From the NCBI RefSeq assembly GCF_003264365.1, contig NZ_PYAK01000031.1, positions 1 through 64,000 of the forward strand: a stretch of DNA of 64,000 nt. Reading direction: 5' to 3'. Made by a program: the position numbers and the translations under genes. This DNA is from Micromonospora noduli. GTDB lineage: Bacteria > Actinomycetota > Actinomycetes > Mycobacteriales > Micromonosporaceae. Positions 41,218 to 50,165 of the stretch are shown piece by piece (position 1 is the stretch's first letter; each line of letters begins with the position of its first letter). The notes under the pieces were generated by a model that saw nothing but the letters and a program-made list of their open reading frames with translations, made no database searches and was not told where the DNA came from.

Positions 41218-42443
41218 CGGTCCCCGCCCTCCGCGTCGTACGGCAACTCGGCCGCCACCGCGTAACCCCCGTCGGGCAGCGGCCCGGCGGTGAACGTACC
41301 GCCCAGCGAGGTGGCCCGTTCCCGCATGCCGGTCAGCCCGTGCCCGGAGCCGCCGTCGGCGGTCGGTCGGACGTCGGCCGGGGAGTTCTCGACGCGTACT
41401 CCCAGACCGGACCGGCCGACGCGGACGGTGACCCGCACCGCGGCGCCGGCAGCGTGGCGGGCCGCGTTGGCCAGGCACTCCTGGACGATGCGGTACGCGG
41501 CCAGCCCGACCGGCGCGGGCACCCGGTCGTCGTCCACCGGCTCGGCGTCCAGAGTGACCGGCAGCCCGGCGCGGCGTGCCGCGTCCACCATCGCGCCCAG
41601 GTCGGTGAGGTCCGGCTGCGGCGCGGTCTGCGGCCCGCTCGTCTCGCTGCGCAGCACCCCCAGGAGCCGCCGCATGTCGGTGAGCGCGTCGCGGGCCGAC
41701 GCGGCGATGGCGACGAACTCCGCGGCTGCCGGGGCCGGCACGTCCGTCAGCCGGTACGGGGCGGTCTCCGCCTGCACCGCGATCAGCGACATGTGGTGCG
41801 CCACCACGTCGTGCAGTTCCCGGGCGATGCGGGTGCGTTCCTCCAGCACCGCGCGGCGCTCCTGCTCCCGCTCGCTCAGCTCGGCCTGCGCCGCCAGCGC
41901 GTGCCGGGACAGCCGGTTGCGGCGGATCAGGTCGCCGACGATCGCCAGCGCGCCGAGCAGCAGCAGGACGGGGACCCGGTTGTCGGGATGGACCAGGGTG
42001 AGCACCGGCACCGTGCTGATCGTCACCACCCAGACCAGCACCGGCCGGTCGACCCGTGCGACGACCACCGCCAGCACCGCGATCGACCCGAGTGCCAGCG
42101 GCGGGGTCCACGGCCACGCCTGGTCGGCCGGCGCGTTGAACGTGCAGATCAGCAGGGCCAGCACCGTCAGCCGCCAGGCCAGCAGCGGACGCCGGGGCAG
42201 CGCCAGCAGCGGCGCCACGGTCATCGCCGCGAACAGGAGCGCGATCGGCGGCGGCAGGCCCCAGTCGCTCTCCACGGTCAACGTGATCAGGAAGAGGCCG
42301 AGCGCGGCGAGCAGGCCGACCGGCGCGGCGTAGCGGGCCGGGCCGGGCCAGCGGGCCAGCAGCGGCCGTTCGGGCCGGGCGTCCGGGCCGAGCAGTGTCT
42401 GCCGTAGGGCCCGCAGGCCCACCGCGATCGGATGCCGGTTCAC
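41214..42443 (-). CDS. membrane sensor histidine kinase (HisKA_3)
   Basis: 409 residues. About six membrane helices (40-172), coiled coil (185-205), phospho-acceptor His-211 in ARELHDVVAHHMSLIAVQAE, and an HATPase domain with ECLANAARHA and GSGHGLTGMRERA. The sensed signal is unknown; there is almost no extracytoplasmic domain, so it may sense the membrane itself. The start is GTG 42443, not the longer frame, because TAGCCT (42456-42451) ends seven bases upstream and implies a leaderless mRNA. Confidence 0.88.
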   Translation of the reverse strand: MNRHPIAVGLRALRQTLLGPDARPERPLLARWPGPARYAAPVGLLAALGLFLITLTVESDWGLPPPIALLFAAMTVAPLLALPRRPLLAWRLTVLALLICTFNAPADQAWPWTPPLALGSIAVLAVVVARVDRPVLVWVVTISTVPVLTLVHPDNRVPVLLLLGALAIVGDLIRRNRLSRHALAAQAELSEREQERRAVLEERTRIARELHDVVAHHMSLIAVQAETAPYRLTDVPAPAAAEFVAIAASARDALTDMRRLLGVLRSETSGPQTAPQPDLTDLGAMVDAARRAGLPVTLDAEPVDDDRVPAPVGLAAYRIVQECLANAARHAAGAAVRVTVRVGRSGLGVRVENSPADVRPTADGGSGHGLTGMRERATSLGGTFTAGPLPDGGYAVAAELPYDAEGGDR

Positions 42444-42529
42444 CACCCGGAGGCTACGGGCCGACCCCGCCACGAGGCGTGCCACCAGGGGTTGATCCCG
42501 GTGTCGTACCCCAGTGTGACGCGACTCCC

Positions 42530-42561
42530 GTTAGCGCTTACCTGCCGGTAACGCCTAGGCT
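42530..42561 (+). promoter_or_regulatory. fabG promoter region
   Basis: TAGGCT (42556-42561) is a TAnnnT -10 box 37 bases before the GTG. GTTAGCGCTTAC (42530-42541), nearly palindromic, lies at the -35 position and resembles an operator; its regulator is unknown. Confidence 0.4.
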
Positions 42562-42598
42562 CCGACGCGTCCGTGCTGACCATTCGCAAGGGGGAACA

Positions 42599-43303
42599 GT
42601 GGCCCGTACCGTGCTGGTGACCGGGGGCAACCGGGGGATCGGCCTGGCCATCGCGCAGGCCTTCGCCAAGCAGGGCGACCGGGTGGCGGTCACCCACCGC
42701 AGCGGCGAGGCACCCGACGGGCTGTTCGGCGTACGCGCCGACGTCACCGACGCCGCCTCGATCGACGCTGCGTTCGCCGCCGTCGAGGCCGAGCTGGGTC
42801 CGGTCGAGGTGCTGGTGGCCAACGCCGGCATGACCGCCGACACGCTGCTGCTGCGGATGTCCGAGGAGCAGTTCACCGACGTGGTGGACACCAACCTCAC
42901 CGGCGCGTTCCGGGTCGCGAAGCGGGCCTCCGGCAAGATGCTCCGCGCCAAGTGGGGTCGCATGATCTTCATCTCCTCGGTGGTCGGCCTCGCCGGCGGC
43001 GCCGGGCAGGTCAACTACGCCGCCAGCAAGGCCGGCCTCGTCGGCGTCGCCCGCTCGATCACCCGGGAGCTGGGCAGCCGCAACATCACCGCGAACGTGG
43101 TGGCGCCCGGCTTCATCGACACCGACATGACCGCCGGCCTCTCCGGCGACCGCAAGGCGGAGATCCTCAAGTCCATCCCGGCCGGCCGGATGGCCAGCCC
43201 GGACGAGGTCGCCGCCGTGGTCACCTGGCTGGCCTCGGACAGCGCCGGGTACGTCTCCGGCGCCGTCATCCCGGTCGACGGCGGCCTCGGCATGGGCCAC
43301 TAA
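42599..43303 (+). CDS. fabG: 3-oxoacyl-ACP reductase (MabA type)
   Basis: 234 residues. NADPH site TGGNRGIG, NAGMTADTLLLRMSEEQF, catalytic Ser in ISSVVGLAGGAGQVNYAASK with Tyr and Lys, and C-terminal GYVSGAVIPVDGGLGMGH. It reduces beta-ketoacyl-ACP in fatty-acid elongation. GTG with AAGGGGGAA upstream. Followed by fabI and the ferrochelatase gene, the same order as fabG1-inhA-hemZ in mycobacteria. Confidence 0.95.
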   Translation: MARTVLVTGGNRGIGLAIAQAFAKQGDRVAVTHRSGEAPDGLFGVRADVTDAASIDAAFAAVEAELGPVEVLVANAGMTADTLLLRMSEEQFTDVVDTNLTGAFRVAKRASGKMLRAKWGRMIFISSVVGLAGGAGQVNYAASKAGLVGVARSITRELGSRNITANVVAPGFIDTDMTAGLSGDRKAEILKSIPAGRMASPDEVAAVVTWLASDSAGYVSGAVIPVDGGLGMGH

Positions 43304-43330
43304 CCCTTTTGACTACGGAGGAAATCAGCG

Positions 43331-44098
43331 ATGTCCGGACTGCTCGCCGGTAAGCGACTGCTCGTCACCGGTGTCATCACCGACGCCTCGATCGCCTTCT
43401 CGGTGGCGAAGCTCGCTCAGGAAAATGGCGCGCAGGTCGTGCTCACCGGCTACGGCCGGCTCTCCCTGGTCGAGCGGATCGCCAAGCGGCTGCCCGAGCC
43501 GGCGCCGGTCATCGAGGTGGACGTCACCAACACCGAGCACCTGGCCGGCCTCGCCGACCGGGTACGCGAGCACGTCGACGGCCTCGACGGTGTCGTGCAC
43601 TCGATCGGCTTCGCCCCGCAGAGCTGCCTGGGCGGCGGCTTCCTCGACGCGCCCTGGGAGGACGTGGCGACCGCCCTGCACGTCTCCACCTTCTCGTACA
43701 AGTCGCTGGCCATGGCGGCGCTGCCGCTGATGTCGCCCGGCAGCGCGGTGGTCGGCCTGACCTTCGACGCGACGAAGGCGTGGCCGGTCTACGACTGGAT
43801 GGGCGTGGCCAAGGCCGGCCTGGAGTCCGCGTCCCGCTACCTGGCGCTGCACCTGGGCAAGCAGGGCATCCGCAGCAACCTGGTCGCCGCCGGGCCGCTG
43901 CGCACCATCGCCGCGAAGTCGATCCCCGGCTTCGACCAGTTCGAGGACGCCTGGGCCGAGCGTGCCCCGCTGGGTTGGAGCCTCACCGACCAGGAGCCCG
44001 CCGCGCGGGCCTGCCTGGCGCTGCTCTCCGACTGGTTCCCGGCCACCACCGGCGAGATCGTCCACGTCGACGGCGGCTACCACGCCATCGGCTCCTGA
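43331..44098 (+). CDS. fabI: enoyl-ACP reductase (InhA type)
   Basis: 255 residues. GKRLLVTGVITDASIAF (NADH-binding, enoyl reductase form of the glycine motif), HSIGFAPQ, and the active site YDWMGVAKAGLESASRY (Tyr and Lys spaced by six), then SNLVAAGPLRT as in InhA. It reduces trans-2-enoyl-ACP with NADH, the last step of each elongation cycle and the target of isoniazid and triclosan in relatives. GGAGGAA precedes the ATG; 27 bases after fabG. Confidence 0.95.
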   Translation: MSGLLAGKRLLVTGVITDASIAFSVAKLAQENGAQVVLTGYGRLSLVERIAKRLPEPAPVIEVDVTNTEHLAGLADRVREHVDGLDGVVHSIGFAPQSCLGGGFLDAPWEDVATALHVSTFSYKSLAMAALPLMSPGSAVVGLTFDATKAWPVYDWMGVAKAGLESASRYLALHLGKQGIRSNLVAAGPLRTIAAKSIPGFDQFEDAWAERAPLGWSLTDQEPAARACLALLSDWFPATTGEIVHVDGGYHAIGS

Positions 44099-44198
44099 CG
44101 CTGCACCTTGACGCTCCCTGGTCACCGTCCGCGTGATCTACGCGTCCGGACCAGGGGGCGTCGCCGGGACGTCCCGGTCGAGGGGCAAGAATGACCCC

Positions 44199-45227
44199 AT
44201 GTCGTACGACGCGGTGGTGCTGGTGTCCTTCGGCGGGCCCGAACGGCCCGAGGACGTGATGCCGTTTCTGCAGAACGTGACCCGGGGCCGGGGTGTGCCT
44301 CCCGAACGACTGGTCGAGGTCGCCGAGCACTACCAGCACTTCGGCGGGGTGTCCCCGATCAACCAGCAGTGCCGGGACCTGCTCGCCGCCGTCCGCGCCG
44401 ACTTCGCCGCGCACGGTGTCGACCTGCCCATCTACTGGGGCAACCGCAACTGGGACCCGATGCTCGCCGACACCGTGACCCAGATGCGCGACGACGGGAT
44501 CACCCGGGCGCTGGCCTTCGTCACCAGCGCGTACGGCGGCTACTCGTCCTGCCGGCAGTATCAGGAGGACATCGCCGCCGCCCGTGCCGCCGTCGGCCCG
44601 GACGCCCCGGTGATCGAGAAGCTGCGTCAGTTCTGGGACCACCCCGGCTTCGTCGAGCCGCACGTCGACGCGGTCCGGGCGGCGCTGGGTCAGCTCGACC
44701 CGGCGAAGCGGGACACCACCCGGCTGGTCTTCACCGCCCACTCCATCCCCAACTCGATGGCGGCGAACGCCGGCCCGCACGGCGGCCGGTACGAGGCGCA
44801 GCTGCACGAGACCGCCCGGCTCGTCGCCGCGGCCGCCGCACCCGACCTGGCGTACGACCTGGTCTGGCAGAGCCGCTCCGGCCCGCCGCAGGTGCCGTGG
44901 CTGGAGCCAGACATCAACGACCACCTGGCCGCCCTCGCGCAGGGCGGCACCACCGGTGTGGTGGTCAGCCCGATCGGGTTCGTCTCCGATCACCTGGAGG
45001 TCGTGTGGGACCTGGACACCGAAGCGCTGGAGACGGCGAAGCAGCTCGGCCTGGACTTCGTCCGGGCCGGCACGCCGGGCACCGACCCGCGCTTCGTGAC
45101 CATGGTGCGTGAGCTGGTCACCGAGCGGGCCGACCCGGACGGCGCGCAGCTGCGCCGCCGCCTGGGCGAGCTGCCCATGTGGGACACCTGCCCCACCGTC
45201 TGTTGCGTGCCGACCCGTCGCCCCTGA
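44199..45227 (+). CDS. hemH: ferrochelatase (actinobacterial CpfC type)
   Basis: 342 residues. VLVSFGGPERPEDVMPFLQN at the start, GVSPINQQC, TSAYGGYSSCRQYQED and FTAHSIP with the catalytic His. The C-terminus carries CPTVCC; together with the internal Cys in SSCRQ this matches the [2Fe-2S] cluster ligands of actinobacterial ferrochelatases, which insert iron into coproporphyrin III. ATG 44199 is preceded by AAGAAT at six bases and may be leaderless. Third in the fabG-fabI cluster. Confidence 0.92.
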   Translation: MSYDAVVLVSFGGPERPEDVMPFLQNVTRGRGVPPERLVEVAEHYQHFGGVSPINQQCRDLLAAVRADFAAHGVDLPIYWGNRNWDPMLADTVTQMRDDGITRALAFVTSAYGGYSSCRQYQEDIAAARAAVGPDAPVIEKLRQFWDHPGFVEPHVDAVRAALGQLDPAKRDTTRLVFTAHSIPNSMAANAGPHGGRYEAQLHETARLVAAAAAPDLAYDLVWQSRSGPPQVPWLEPDINDHLAALAQGGTTGVVVSPIGFVSDHLEVVWDLDTEALETAKQLGLDFVRAGTPGTDPRFVTMVRELVTERADPDGAQLRRRLGELPMWDTCPTVCCVPTRRP

Positions 45228-45242
45228 CCTCTGAGGATCATC

Positions 45243-46022
45243 ATGCATGACCGTAAGCCCGTGCAGAGTTGGCTGACCGACATGGACGGCGTGCTGGTGC
45301 ACGAGGGCCAGCCGGTGCCCGGCGCGCCGGAGTTCATCAACCGGATGCGCGCCTCCGGCAAGCCGTTCCTGGTGCTGACCAACAACTCGATCTACACCCC
45401 GCGGGACCTGACGGCCCGGCTCAGCCGGATGGGGCTGGACGTGCCGGAGGAGTCGATCTGGTCCTCCGCGCTGGCCACCGGCCAGTTCCTCGCCGACCAG
45501 CGGCCGGGTGGCACCGCGTACGTCATCGGTGAGGCCGGGTTGACCACGGCGCTGCACGCCGTCGGCTACGTGCTGACCGACTTCGCCCCCGACTACGTGG
45601 TGCTCGGCGAGACCCGCACCTACAGCTTCGAGGCGATCACCAAGGCCGTCCGCCTGATCAACGACGGTGCCCGGTTCATCTGCACCAACCCCGACGTGAC
45701 CGGCCCGTCCGTGGAGGGCGCGCTACCCGCCGCCGGCTCGGTCGCCGCCATGATCTCCAAGGCGACCGGGGTCGAGCCGTACTTCGTGGGCAAGCCCAAC
45801 CCGATGATGATGCGCTCGGCGCTCAACACCATCAACGCGCACTCGGAGAGCACCGCGATGATCGGTGACCGGATGGACACCGACATCCTGTGTGGCCTGG
45901 AGGCTGGGCTGGAGACCATCCTGGTGCTCACCGGGATCAGCACCCGCACCGAGGCGGAGCGTTACCCGTACCGCCCGTCCCGGATCGTCAACTCGGTAGC
46001 GGACCTGCTCGACGAGGTCTGA
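45243..46022 (+). CDS. HAD-superfamily IIA phosphatase (NagD-like)
   Basis: 259 residues. Motif I WLTDMDGVLVHEG, motif II FLVLTNNS, motif III around GKPNPMMM, motif IV MIGDRMDTDILCGLEAGL, all typical of IIA-type HAD phosphatases such as NagD and p-nitrophenylphosphatases. It dephosphorylates small phosphorylated metabolites. SD GAGGAT before ATG; 15 bases after the ferrochelatase gene, so probably co-transcribed. Confidence 0.9.
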   Translation: MHDRKPVQSWLTDMDGVLVHEGQPVPGAPEFINRMRASGKPFLVLTNNSIYTPRDLTARLSRMGLDVPEESIWSSALATGQFLADQRPGGTAYVIGEAGLTTALHAVGYVLTDFAPDYVVLGETRTYSFEAITKAVRLINDGARFICTNPDVTGPSVEGALPAAGSVAAMISKATGVEPYFVGKPNPMMMRSALNTINAHSESTAMIGDRMDTDILCGLEAGLETILVLTGISTRTEAERYPYRPSRIVNSVADLLDEV

Positions 46023-46070
46023 ACTGCCCCGGTCGGCTCCGTGCCGGCGGTGCTGCGTGCGGTGGTCCGA

Positions 46071-46865
46071 TCAGGGGCGCAGGGGAGCGTTGCAGGCGGC
46101 CACCAGCGCCTGCCGGCAGGCAGCGGTCAGGGGGCGAAGTGCCGCGTCCCGTTGCTGCGCCTCGTAGTTGTTGATCGCCCCGCCCGGGGCGGAGTGCCCG
46201 GCCAGCGCGAGCACGCGGTCGAGCACCGCGGCCCGGGCGAAGAGCCGACGGGCCCGCGGGTCGAAGCCCGGTGGCAGGTCGGTGGCGCCGTCCGGACGGC
46301 GGAGCGCGGCCAGCGCACCGGCCAACTCGGGCCGCCACTGGGCCACGTCGAGTCGGGTCAGGGCGGCGGTCGTCTCGGCCAGCGCGGCGGCCAACTCGGC
46401 CTCCGCCTCGGCCGCGCCAGGCAACGACAGTGACGCGGCGGCGGCGTTGGCCGGCAGCGGGTAGACCCGCCACAGCACCGTCTCGAAACAGTCTCCGGAG
46501 CCGGAGGTGTGCAGCCGCACCTGGGGAATCAACCCGAGCCCGCCGGCGACCACCGCCTCGCCCGTGACCAGCGCCGCACCGGCGAAGTCGCCGGGGCCGG
46601 GCAGACCCCTCGGGTCGCCCGGCGCGGGCAGCACCAGGCGGATCTCGTCCGGGGAGAGCTTGGCCAGGGTGGGCAGCGCGGCGCCCAGCGGGACGTCGGT
46701 CCAGGTGCCCGGGGCGTCCGCAACGAGGTGTTCCTCGTCGCCGGCGATGGCGTCGGCGACCTCGTCGTAGGGCACCAACCCGGCGCGCCACGCGCGCACC
46801 CAGGCAACGAACCGGCTGGACCGGCGCGGCGCGAGTGTGGCCGCGCCCGTTGCGGGGGTGGACAT
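46071..46865 (-). CDS. conserved actinobacterial protein, unknown function
   Basis: 264 residues. SSRFVAWVRAWRAGLVPYDE and DEVADAIAGDEEHLV near the start, LRLHTSG-like strands in the middle and a helical C-terminus (AINNYEAQQRDAALRPLTAA). No catalytic motif or membrane segment. Start ATG 46865 (MSTPATG) chosen because TACCCT (46877-46872) lies six bases upstream; a longer frame adds a non-conserved tail. Convergent with the HAD phosphatase gene. Confidence 0.7.
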   Translation of the reverse strand: MSTPATGAATLAPRRSSRFVAWVRAWRAGLVPYDEVADAIAGDEEHLVADAPGTWTDVPLGAALPTLAKLSPDEIRLVLPAPGDPRGLPGPGDFAGAALVTGEAVVAGGLGLIPQVRLHTSGSGDCFETVLWRVYPLPANAAAASLSLPGAAEAEAELAAALAETTAALTRLDVAQWRPELAGALAALRRPDGATDLPPGFDPRARRLFARAAVLDRVLALAGHSAPGGAINNYEAQQRDAALRPLTAACRQALVAACNAPLRP

Positions 46866-47029
46866 GCCGAAAGGGTACGTGGTCACGACCGGCCCTGTCT
46901 CGGCTGCCGCTCCGGTCGCCCGGCCTGCCCCCAACTGCCCCCTTCGCCCGATCCTCGGCCGCGGGCACGGTCAACTCGTCCGCCCGGGCCGGCAGCCCCG
47001 TGACCGTGTCCCGCGTACCTCCCCGTGCG

Positions 47030-47605
47030 CTAACGCACCCGCAAGCCCGCGATGACGAGTCCGACCATGAGGCGCGCGTCGTAGTCAGGGCTGTCGGCGC
47101 CGATGCAGAGATTGCCGATGCCGTGCATCAGGACGAGGGCGTCTATGCCAGGAATGATCTCGCCCGCTGTGCTGGCGGCGTCGAGCAGTTCGGCGCAGAC
47201 GGGGACGAGCCGGTCGAGGAAGTAGGCGTGCAGCGTCTGGAAGGCGGCGTCGTCGGACCGCATCGCCTCGGCGAGGCCGTGCTTGGTGACCAGGAAGTCG
47301 ACGAAGAGGTGGATCCAGCTCGCCAGGGCGGCGTGCGGTGTGGCGCTCTCCGTCAACAGCACCGGGCCCGCCTCGGCGCATGCCTCGACCTGGTGTCGGT
47401 ACACCGCGACGATCAGATCGGCCCGCGTCGGGAAGTGGCGGTAGATCGTCCCGACGCCGACGCCCGCCCTGGCGGCGATGTTGCGTACCGGCGCGTTGAC
47501 TCCGGAGACGACGAATGCCGCGGCGGCCGCCTCCAGTAGCGCCGTCTCGTTGCGCCGCGAATCAGCCCGCTGCTTCCGCGGGACGCCCGACTCCGTGCCG
47601 GTCAC
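47030..47605 (-). CDS. TetR-family regulator
   Basis: 191 residues. N-terminal helix-turn-helix: LLEAAAAAFVVSGVNAPVRN, then GVGVGTIYRHFPTRADLIVA. The ligand domain is of the type found with NAD-dependent dehydrogenase or efflux targets. GTG 47605 is preferred to GTG 47620 because GGAGG stands five bases before it. Two matching palindromes upstream (47634, 47662) are its probable operators. The divergent target gene appears to be lost (remnant at 47731). Confidence 0.88.
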   Translation of the reverse strand: MTGTESGVPRKQRADSRRNETALLEAAAAAFVVSGVNAPVRNIAARAGVGVGTIYRHFPTRADLIVAVYRHQVEACAEAGPVLLTESATPHAALASWIHLFVDFLVTKHGLAEAMRSDDAAFQTLHAYFLDRLVPVCAELLDAASTAGEIIPGIDALVLMHGIGNLCIGADSPDYDARLMVGLVIAGLRVR

Positions 47606-47633
47606 CGTTGCCTCCGTCACACCCCTTGGAAAA

Positions 47634-47678
47634 CGGAACCATGTTCCGCGTGTCCGCTATAGCGGAACCAAGTTCCGC
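47634..47678. promoter_or_regulatory. two TetR operators
   Basis: CGGAAC-CAT-GTTCCG (47634-47648) and GCGGAAC-CAA-GTTCCGC (47662-47678), same half-sites and 3-base centres, flank CCGCTATAGCGG, which holds a TATAGC -10 box for the tetR gene. Confidence 0.75.
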
Positions 47679-47730
47679 ATATGCAGCATGCCAGAACGGC
47701 AAGGCAACACCAAGTCACGGAGGAACGGCC

Positions 47731-47836
47731 ATGTACGGACTGCCAGAGCCCACGTGGGCCGGACTGGTTCACCGACGCGTACCACCTGAGCCCGGGCGGC
47801 GAGAGCGCCCTGGGCCGACTCGAAACCACCCCATGA
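47731..47836 (+). pseudogene. frameshifted gene remnant beside tetR
   Basis: A good SD (GGAGGAA) precedes ATG 47731, which reads MYGLPEPTWAG. One base later the next frame reads DWFTDAYHLSPGGESALGRL and ETTP, then stops at 47834-47836. Both parts look protein-like and neither frame is sensible alone, so this seems to be one short or truncated gene broken by a single-base change near 47761. It lies where the divergent target of the TetR regulator would be. Confidence 0.45.
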
Positions 47837-47903
47837 TCGAGACAGTGGTGGGGTGTGGGTGGGGCGGTGTGTCGGGGGGCGGGGTGATGGTGGGGGAGTT
47901 AGC

Positions 47904-48725
47904 GTGATCGACATGGCGGGGCGATACGGCGAGGACGTGTTGGCGGGCGACTGGCGACGGCGCAAGGTCACCCCCGAGGTGGACGCCGAACCGGATCTCG
48001 TGGTCGAGGATGCCGACTCCGGGTTCTGCGGAGCGGTGGTGGGCTTCGAGGCCGGCGCGGTGGTGTTGGAGGACCGGCACGGTAAACGGCGCAACTTCCC
48101 GCTGCTGCCGGCGGCGTTCCTGCTCGACGGCCGTCCGGTGACGCTGCGCCGCCCGACCCGCGCGGCGGTGCCGACGGCCCGTCGGCGGACCGCGTCCGGC
48201 TCGGTCGCCGTGGACAACGTCCGGGCCCAGGTGGCGAAGGCCAGCCGAATCTGGGTGGAAGGCATCCACGACGCCGCGCTGGTCGAGCGGATCTGGGGCG
48301 ACGACCTACGGATCGAGGGTGTGGTGGTCGAGCCGTTGGACGGCATCGACGCCCTCGACGCCGAGGTGCGCAACTTCGGCCCCGGCCCGACCCGACGACT
48401 CGGCGTGCTCGTCGACCACCTGGTGCCGGGCAGCAAGGAGAGCCGGATCGTCGCCCGGGTGAACTCGCCGCACGTGCTGGTTACCGGGCACCCCTACGTG
48501 GACGTGTGGCAGGCGGTGAAGCCGGCCGCGTTGGGCATCGCGGCCTGGCCGGTGGTGCCGCCGGGGCGGCCGTGGAAGGAGGGGGTCTGCGCGGCCCTCG
48601 GGGTGGCCGAGCCGGCCGACATGTGGCGGCACATCCTGTCCCGGGTGAACAGCTTCGCCGACGTGGAGACCCCTCTGATCAACGCCGTGGAACGCCTCAT
48701 CGACTTCGTCACCGAAGCCCCCTGA
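47904..48725 (+). CDS. DUF3097 protein
   Basis: 273 residues. RYGEDVLAGDWRRRKVTPEV near the start, VGFEAGAVVLEDRHGKRRNF, RIWVEGIHDAALVERIWGDD and LGVLVDHLVPGSKESRI are the conserved blocks of this actinobacterial family. The last resembles a Toprim-like acidic fold (VEGIHDAAL, VDHLV), so a nucleic-acid role is possible but unproven. GTG 47904 chosen for GGGGGAG upstream; ATG 47913 is an alternative. Confidence 0.8.
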   Translation: MIDMAGRYGEDVLAGDWRRRKVTPEVDAEPDLVVEDADSGFCGAVVGFEAGAVVLEDRHGKRRNFPLLPAAFLLDGRPVTLRRPTRAAVPTARRRTASGSVAVDNVRAQVAKASRIWVEGIHDAALVERIWGDDLRIEGVVVEPLDGIDALDAEVRNFGPGPTRRLGVLVDHLVPGSKESRIVARVNSPHVLVTGHPYVDVWQAVKPAALGIAAWPVVPPGRPWKEGVCAALGVAEPADMWRHILSRVNSFADVETPLINAVERLIDFVTEAP

Positions 48726-48746
48726 CCCGACCGGTCCTTCCGGCGG

Positions 48747-50048
48747 TCAGGGAACCTCGTCGGGGCTGCGCGTGAAGACGAACGTGGCGATGTCGATCGC
48801 CGCCGCCCGTCCGTTGTCGTCGCGCAGCACCGACAGGATCTCGCCGTTCTCCGGGCCGGAACGTCCCCGCCAGCGGTCCGTCCCCTCGGCGGTGAACCGG
48901 CTCACCCGCTCACCGCGTACGTGGGCCACCAGGTCACCCGCGTCCCAGCTCAGGTCCAGCGAAGTGCCCATCCACCACCAGCGGCCGGTCAGCTCGGCCA
49001 ACTCGGCATCCGGCGCGGCGGTGGCCGGCCGCCACGGCTGCGGGAACGCCGGCTCGGCGTCCAGCACGGTGGTCAGCAGTTCGCGGCCGAGCCCGGTGAT
49101 CGGGAAGCCGTACGAGTTGGCGAAACCGACCACTGCGGTACGGGTTGGCCGGTGCACCAGGAGGGCGGCCACGTACCCGGGCATCGAGCCGCCGTGCCCG
49201 ACGTACACGCGCTCGCCGTCGCGGTAGAGCTCCAGCCCCAGGCCGTGCCCGCCGGTCCAGGAGTCCAGGTCGCTGATCACCACGGGGGCACACATCTCGG
49301 TCAGCGTCTCGGCGGCCAGCACCGCCGGGTCGGGGTCGGCCAGGAACGCTGCCCAGCGGCCCAGGTCCTCGATAGTCGACCAGAGCTGCCCGGCGGGGGC
49401 CATGGCGCCGGTGTCGGTGCGGGGTTCCTCGCGCAGCGTGCCGTGCCAGGGGTGGACGACGTAGCCGCGGGCGTACGGCTCGGTGGCCGCGTAGGTGGTG
49501 CGGCGCAGGCTCAGCGGGGTGAGGATCCGTTCGTCGAGCAGGTCGGCCCAGGGTGTCCCGGTGAGCCGTTCGAGCAACCCGCCGAGCAGCCCGTACGCCA
49601 GGTTGGAGTAGTGGTACGCGCGGTGCGGCGGGTAAGCGATCTTGTCGGCGTCGACCTCGGCGAGCACTGTGGCGAGATCGACCCCCGCCGCCCGCTCCCA
49701 CCAGTCGCCCTCCGGTTCGCGTTGGATGCCGCTGGCGTGGCCGAGCAGTTGGCGCACTGTGAGCTCGCCCACACCGGTGCCCGGCAGGTGCTGCTCCAGC
49801 CGGTCGTCCAGGGCCAGTCGGCCGGCGTCGCGCAACTGCATGATCAGGGTGGCGGTCATCGTCTTGCTGATCGAGCCCACCCGGTACTGCAGGTCGACAT
49901 CCGGGCGGGGGTGTTCGCCGGCGACGGCCACATGCGCGAGCGTGCCGTCGCGGACCACGCCCAGCACCAGCGACGGGGTGTGACCGTCGGCCTGTGCCTG
50001 GGCGACCCGGGTGTCGATCTGTCGGGCGGTCTCGGGGAGCACTGTCAA
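48747..50048 (-). CDS. beta-lactamase-family serine hydrolase
   Basis: 433 residues. Motif 1 SISKTMTA (Ser-Xaa-Xaa-Lys), motif 2 YHYSNLAYGLLG (Tyr-Ser-Asn), motif 3 GHGGSMPGY. This is the class C beta-lactamase/D-aminopeptidase/esterase fold, with a C-terminal lipocalin-like domain (TGRWWWMGTSLDLSWD). No signal peptide, so probably cytoplasmic. The start is TTG 50048, which has GAGGAG six bases upstream; a longer frame to 50159 lacks one. Confidence 0.82.
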   Translation of the reverse strand: MTVLPETARQIDTRVAQAQADGHTPSLVLGVVRDGTLAHVAVAGEHPRPDVDLQYRVGSISKTMTATLIMQLRDAGRLALDDRLEQHLPGTGVGELTVRQLLGHASGIQREPEGDWWERAAGVDLATVLAEVDADKIAYPPHRAYHYSNLAYGLLGGLLERLTGTPWADLLDERILTPLSLRRTTYAATEPYARGYVVHPWHGTLREEPRTDTGAMAPAGQLWSTIEDLGRWAAFLADPDPAVLAAETLTEMCAPVVISDLDSWTGGHGLGLELYRDGERVYVGHGGSMPGYVAALLVHRPTRTAVVGFANSYGFPITGLGRELLTTVLDAEPAFPQPWRPATAAPDAELAELTGRWWWMGTSLDLSWDAGDLVAHVRGERVSRFTAEGTDRWRGRSGPENGEILSVLRDDNGRAAAIDIATFVFTRSPDEVP

Positions 50049-50165
50049 CGGGATCTCCTCGGGTCGGGCCGCCGATCGTGGTGTTTCTGACGGGCCGGAA
50101 AGGGTCTCGCAGAGCCTACTGATCTTCACGGGAAGGTCGCGCGTGCATTTGCGTGTCACGATTGG

